Assembly (NCBI GenBank): GCA_035626155.1
Contig: DASPOF010000091.1
Coordinates: 1 to 9,768, forward strand
Length of the DNA: 9,768 bases
DNA from: DASPOF01 sp035626155
GTDB taxonomy: Bacteria > Desulfobacterota > Binatia > Binatales > Binataceae
Direction: 5' to 3'
The translations under genes were made by a program, and so were the position numbers. Positions 7,711-9,768 of the stretch are shown one piece after another; the first letter of the stretch is position 1, and each line of letters opens with the position of its first letter. Under the pieces are notes generated by a model that worked only from the letters and a program-made list of their open reading frames with translations, had not been told where the DNA came from and searched no databases.

Positions 7711-8736
7711 CTAATCCTGAAGCTCAAGCTCGGCGAAGCTCTCGCAAGCCTCCTGACTTTTGAAGGAGGGATCGGCGAAGTTCTTCCACCCGCCTTTCTC
7801 GCAGTCCGCGGCGCTCTGCGGCTTGAGCGGCCGGAGCATTATGTTCGCGACCGGGAGCATGTCGATCTCCTGGTTCGCGAACCATCCAAACGCGTTCCCG
7901 CCGACCGCGGCGATCGGCAGCGGCTGATCCTCGGTGCATAGCCCCGCCGATTGCGGAGGCGAACAGGCCGGGTGAAACGACCAGTTGGCGACCGTCACAC
8001 CGGTCGCGGTTTTGATGACCGACATATCGACCTTAAGGTTCCCGCTTGCGTCGGCGTGGAACTCGTGGCGGAACGTGTACCATCCCGAGCGCGTGATGCA
8101 CTGGGGCGCCCTCGCTGGATCTTCGGGATAGGAACCTTCTCTGCCGCTGGCATTCGATGCGGACACCACGAAATGGGCGGTTTTCATGAATCCGCATGGA
8201 TCGTTCGGCAGCGCGCTCCCGGTGCCGACGTTGAACACATAATCCTGGAGGAACTGGCCGGTCGAGTCATTCAGCGCCGAGTCCCAATCGAAGCGATAAT
8301 CCGCATGCGTCGCGGCGAACGAAGTGTCGAGATAGATATCCACCTGGGTCGAATCGCCGGCAGCCGGAAGATGGCTCGCCGTGAATCGGAGACCCCAGTC
8401 GGTGAACGGGCCGACGCAATCACTCTCGCCCGCGACGCAAGGGCCCGACGCACCCTGGCGGAAATTCGCCGTCGGGTCCGTGCGCAGCCGCGCCTGAAAA
8501 TCCCCGGGCGACGCGATGATGCTCTCGCCGTATCCGTCCGCGCTCGATGTGCTCGATGCGAGGCGGATGATGCTGCCATTGCCGAAGTCGACCCATCCGG
8601 ACGAATTGGCGGCGACGCGCGGGAAGGACGACTGCGCGCGCGCAACCCGCGGCGAGACCATCACCGCGAGCGCGATCGCCAACGCTCGCGCGAGTCTCCC
8701 GATCCTGATGCGATTGTCCCGGCTTGCCGTCCGCAA
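7711..8736 (-). CDS. Secreted protein of unknown function with C-terminal Cys/GGW motif
   Basis: I do not recognise a named function. The 341-residue product begins with a Sec-type signal peptide: basic residues to about 17, the hydrophobic core ALAIALAVMV (18-27), and likely cleavage after VARA at 31-34. The mature part is rich in beta-prone Ser/Thr/Gly/Asp sequence and has eight cysteines (100, 107, 181, 213, 258, 267, 312, 331), an even number consistent with disulfides in the periplasm or outside. The stretch from STQVDIYLDTSF through SGWYTFRHEFHADASGNLKV to GGNAFGWFANQEIDMLPV resembles exported beta-sandwich hypothetical proteins. The C-terminus carries DCEKGGWKNF at 311-320 then FKSQEAC at 325-331, a C-x2-GGW-x2-F...FK-x-Q-x2-C motif I recall at the end of many exported bacterial proteins. 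TTG 8736 is the only usable start upstream of the signal peptide, because an in-frame TGA lies a few codons before it. It stands alone between nuoD and the glycan genes. Confidence 0.8.
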   Translation of the reverse strand: MRTASRDNRIRIGRLARALAIALAVMVSPRVARAQSSFPRVAANSSGWVDFGNGSIIRLASSTSSADGYGESIIASPGDFQARLRTDPTANFRQGASGPCVAGESDCVGPFTDWGLRFTASHLPAAGDSTQVDIYLDTSFAATHADYRFDWDSALNDSTGQFLQDYVFNVGTGSALPNDPCGFMKTAHFVVSASNASGREGSYPEDPARAPQCITRSGWYTFRHEFHADASGNLKVDMSVIKTATGVTVANWSFHPACSPPQSAGLCTEDQPLPIAAVGGNAFGWFANQEIDMLPVANIMLRPLKPQSAADCEKGGWKNFADPSFKSQEACESFAELELQD

Positions 8737-8747
8737 AGGACCCCCCC
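8734..8747 (-). promoter_or_regulatory. G7 ribosome binding site and TTG start of the secreted-protein gene
   Basis: A run of seven G on the minus strand (8747-8741) ends four bases before the TTG (8736-8734). It is the only Shine-Dalgarno-like element present and supports TTG as the start, because the frame has a TGA shortly upstream and no ATG or GTG before the signal-peptide core. A homopolymer in this position can change length during replication and so alter the spacing. Confidence 0.45.
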
Positions 8748-8771
8748 GGTTAAACCTGACTCAACCGTTGG

Positions 8772-8800
8772 AGTATACTCGTTCGCGATGCGAGAGCCTA
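8772..8800 (-). promoter_or_regulatory. Candidate promoter for the secreted-protein gene
   Basis: The minus strand shows TATACT (8777-8772), a 5/6 match to the -10 consensus, with TAGGCT 17 bases upstream (8800-8795) as a poor -35. Predicted transcription start is near 8765, leaving a leader of about 29 bases that includes the G7 element. The -10 lies inside the perfect ten-base palindrome GAGTATACTC (8771-8780), which reads the same on both strands and could also be an operator half. The surrounding 149-base gap (8737-8885) contains nothing else I can name. Confidence 0.33.
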
Positions 8801-8877
8801 CCCTCGAAGCTCGGCCCGCCCCGGATTCCCTCGATATTCCGGGCACATCCGCCGACCCTCGATCGCTACGCGCCCCG

Positions 8878-8894
8878 GACCGCGACTAGCGGTC
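8878..8894 (-). other. Short inverted repeat across the nuoD stop codon
   Basis: GACCGC and GCGGTC pair as a six-base stem around a five-base loop that holds the nuoD TAG. No T-tract follows on either strand, so it is not a normal intrinsic terminator. It could slow or stabilise the 3' end of the nuoD message, or be chance. Confidence 0.2.
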
Positions 8895-9768
8895 GCACTC
8901 GCCGCCGATCATGTTAATCATTCCAAACGTCGTTATGATATCCGCGATCATCCGCCCCATCAGCATCTCGCCGAGCGCTCCCATCGCGAGGAAGCATGGC
9001 GGACGGACCCGCACCCGATATGGCCGCCCGCTGCCATCGCTCACAACATAGAAGCCCAGTTCGCCGTTGGCCCCCTCGATCGCTTGGTAGGCCTCGCCGG
9101 GCGGGATTTTGATGCCCTCGATGATGAGCTTGAACTGGTTCATGAGCCCTTCGATCGAGCCATAGACCTTTTGCTTGGGCGGCAGCACGACCCGCGGATC
9201 GTCGATTGAGACCGGCCCCTCGGGCGCCTGCTTGATTGCCTGCTCGACGATTCGCATCGACTGGTAGATCTCGCGGAAGCGGACGGTGAAGCGGTCGTAA
9301 TTATCGCCCCGGTCGCCGGTCGGGACCTCGAATTCCATCCGGTCGTACACCAGGTAGGGCTGCGCCTTTCGAAGGTCGTAGGCGAGGCCGGTCGCGCGCA
9401 GGAGCGGTCCGGTGATGCCGTAGGAAATCGCCTTGTCGCGCGGGATGATTCCGATGCCGCTCATGCGGTCGATGAATACGCGGTTGCGGCTTAAGAGCTT
9501 GTCGCAATCGGTGAGGATCGCATCGATGTTCTTGAATGCCGCTCGCACGCCCTCGGCGAAGCCGTCCGGTAGATCGTGCGACACGCCGCCGACCCGGCAC
9601 CACGTGACCGTCAGGCGCGCCCCGGTGACCGCCTCGATGATGTCGAACAGGTACTCGCGCGCTTCGAGCATGTAGAAGGCGGCGGTGATCGCTCCCACCT
9701 CGCTCGCCGCCATCCCGAGACAGGTCAGATGGTCGGCGATGCGCGCGATTTCGCTCATGATCACGCGG
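8886..9768 (-). CDS. nuoD: NADH-quinone oxidoreductase subunit D, C-terminal part (5' end outside window)
   Basis: NuoD is the 49-kDa-type subunit of respiratory complex I. It lies in the peripheral arm at the membrane interface and helps form the ubiquinone/menaquinone site. About 294 residues are visible of a usual ~400 or so. The frame is open through the window edge: the codon before the GTG at 9764 is CGC, giving RVIMSEIARIADHL, the family pattern, so neither that GTG nor the following ATG is a real start. Family landmarks are VTWCRVGGVSHDLPDG, SRNRVFIDRMSGIGII, SYGITGPLLRATGLAYDLRK, YLVYDRMEFEVPTGDRGDNY, and the C-terminal RVRVRPPCFLAMGALGEML followed by MIADIITTFGMINMIGGECDR-type ending (last residues GECDR). 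These match NuoD rather than the related hydrogenase large subunits, whose C-terminal cysteine pair is missing. No other nuo gene follows downstream. Confidence 0.95.
   Translation of the reverse strand, partial: RVIMSEIARIADHLTCLGMAASEVGAITAAFYMLEAREYLFDIIEAVTGARLTVTWCRVGGVSHDLPDGFAEGVRAAFKNIDAILTDCDKLLSRNRVFIDRMSGIGIIPRDKAISYGITGPLLRATGLAYDLRKAQPYLVYDRMEFEVPTGDRGDNYDRFTVRFREIYQSMRIVEQAIKQAPEGPVSIDDPRVVLPPKQKVYGSIEGLMNQFKLIIEGIKIPPGEAYQAIEGANGELGFYVVSDGSGRPYRVRVRPPCFLAMGALGEMLMGRMIADIITTFGMINMIGGECDR

Noticed and set aside
7951..8889. A 312-codon plus-strand frame opposite the secreted-protein gene
   Set aside because: Arg-rich low-information sequence; the minus-strand frame has a signal peptide, ordered cysteines and a plausible ribosome binding site.
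8788..8889. A 33-codon plus-strand frame starting just after the GAGTATACTC palindrome
   Set aside because: No Shine-Dalgarno sequence and Pro/Arg/Asp-rich composition typical of random GC-rich frames; it is also just the tail of the longer plus-strand frame.
1..9768. Mobile elements, CRISPR, tRNA/rRNA, toxin-antitoxin or defence genes
   Set aside because: No transposase or integrase motifs, terminal repeats, regularly spaced repeats or RNA gene signatures were seen; nearly all bases are covered by ordinary genes.

Overview
The window is high-GC DNA, roughly two-thirds G+C by eye. All eight recognisable genes, two of them cut by the window edges, lie on the minus strand, so transcription runs from base 9768 towards base 1. 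The gene content points to a Gram-negative bacterium with lipopolysaccharide: a GT9 heptosyltransferase, a Kdo/WaaP-type LPS kinase, Sec-exported proteins and proton-pumping NADH dehydrogenase (complex I). A single bifunctional Rel enzyme and the yicC-gmk-rel order fit a deltaproteobacterial or Binatota-like lineage, but that placement is inference; no marker here fixes the taxon.

In transcription order there are three blocks. (1) 9768-8886: the 3' part of nuoD, the quinone-site subunit of complex I. No further nuo gene follows it. (2) 8736-7711: an isolated secreted protein of unknown function with a signal peptide, eight cysteines and a C-terminal cysteine/GGW motif. It starts at TTG behind a G-rich ribosome binding site and a plausible promoter. 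(3) 7611-1: a tightly packed run of seven genes: GT9 heptosyltransferase, LPS-type kinase, GT2 glycosyltransferase, GT4 glycosyltransferase, yicC, gmk and rel (whose last codons lie beyond the window). Junctions are 4-bp ATGA overlaps, a 1-bp TGATG overlap, a 9-bp gap, a 45-bp gap and a 13-bp overlap, so co-transcription and translational coupling are likely.

Functionally, the first four genes of block 3 look like a small LPS core or surface glycan module: sugar transfer, phosphorylation, a GT2 enzyme that may make a polyprenyl-phosphate sugar, and a further sugar transfer. The last three are RNA and guanine-nucleotide housekeeping genes: an endoribonuclease-family protein, GMP to GDP conversion, and (p)ppGpp synthesis and hydrolysis. 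Joining the two modules would tie envelope assembly to the stringent-response nucleotide pool. The usual rpoZ (RNA polymerase omega) between gmk and spoT/rel is absent.

I see no rRNA, tRNA, CRISPR array, insertion sequence, attachment site or phage gene, and no convincing evidence of an undescribed multi-gene system. The points most worth a second look are the operon fusion and missing rpoZ, the secreted protein, a 14-codon mini-ORF that exactly bridges yicC and gmk, and a strong excess of the palindrome CGATCG.
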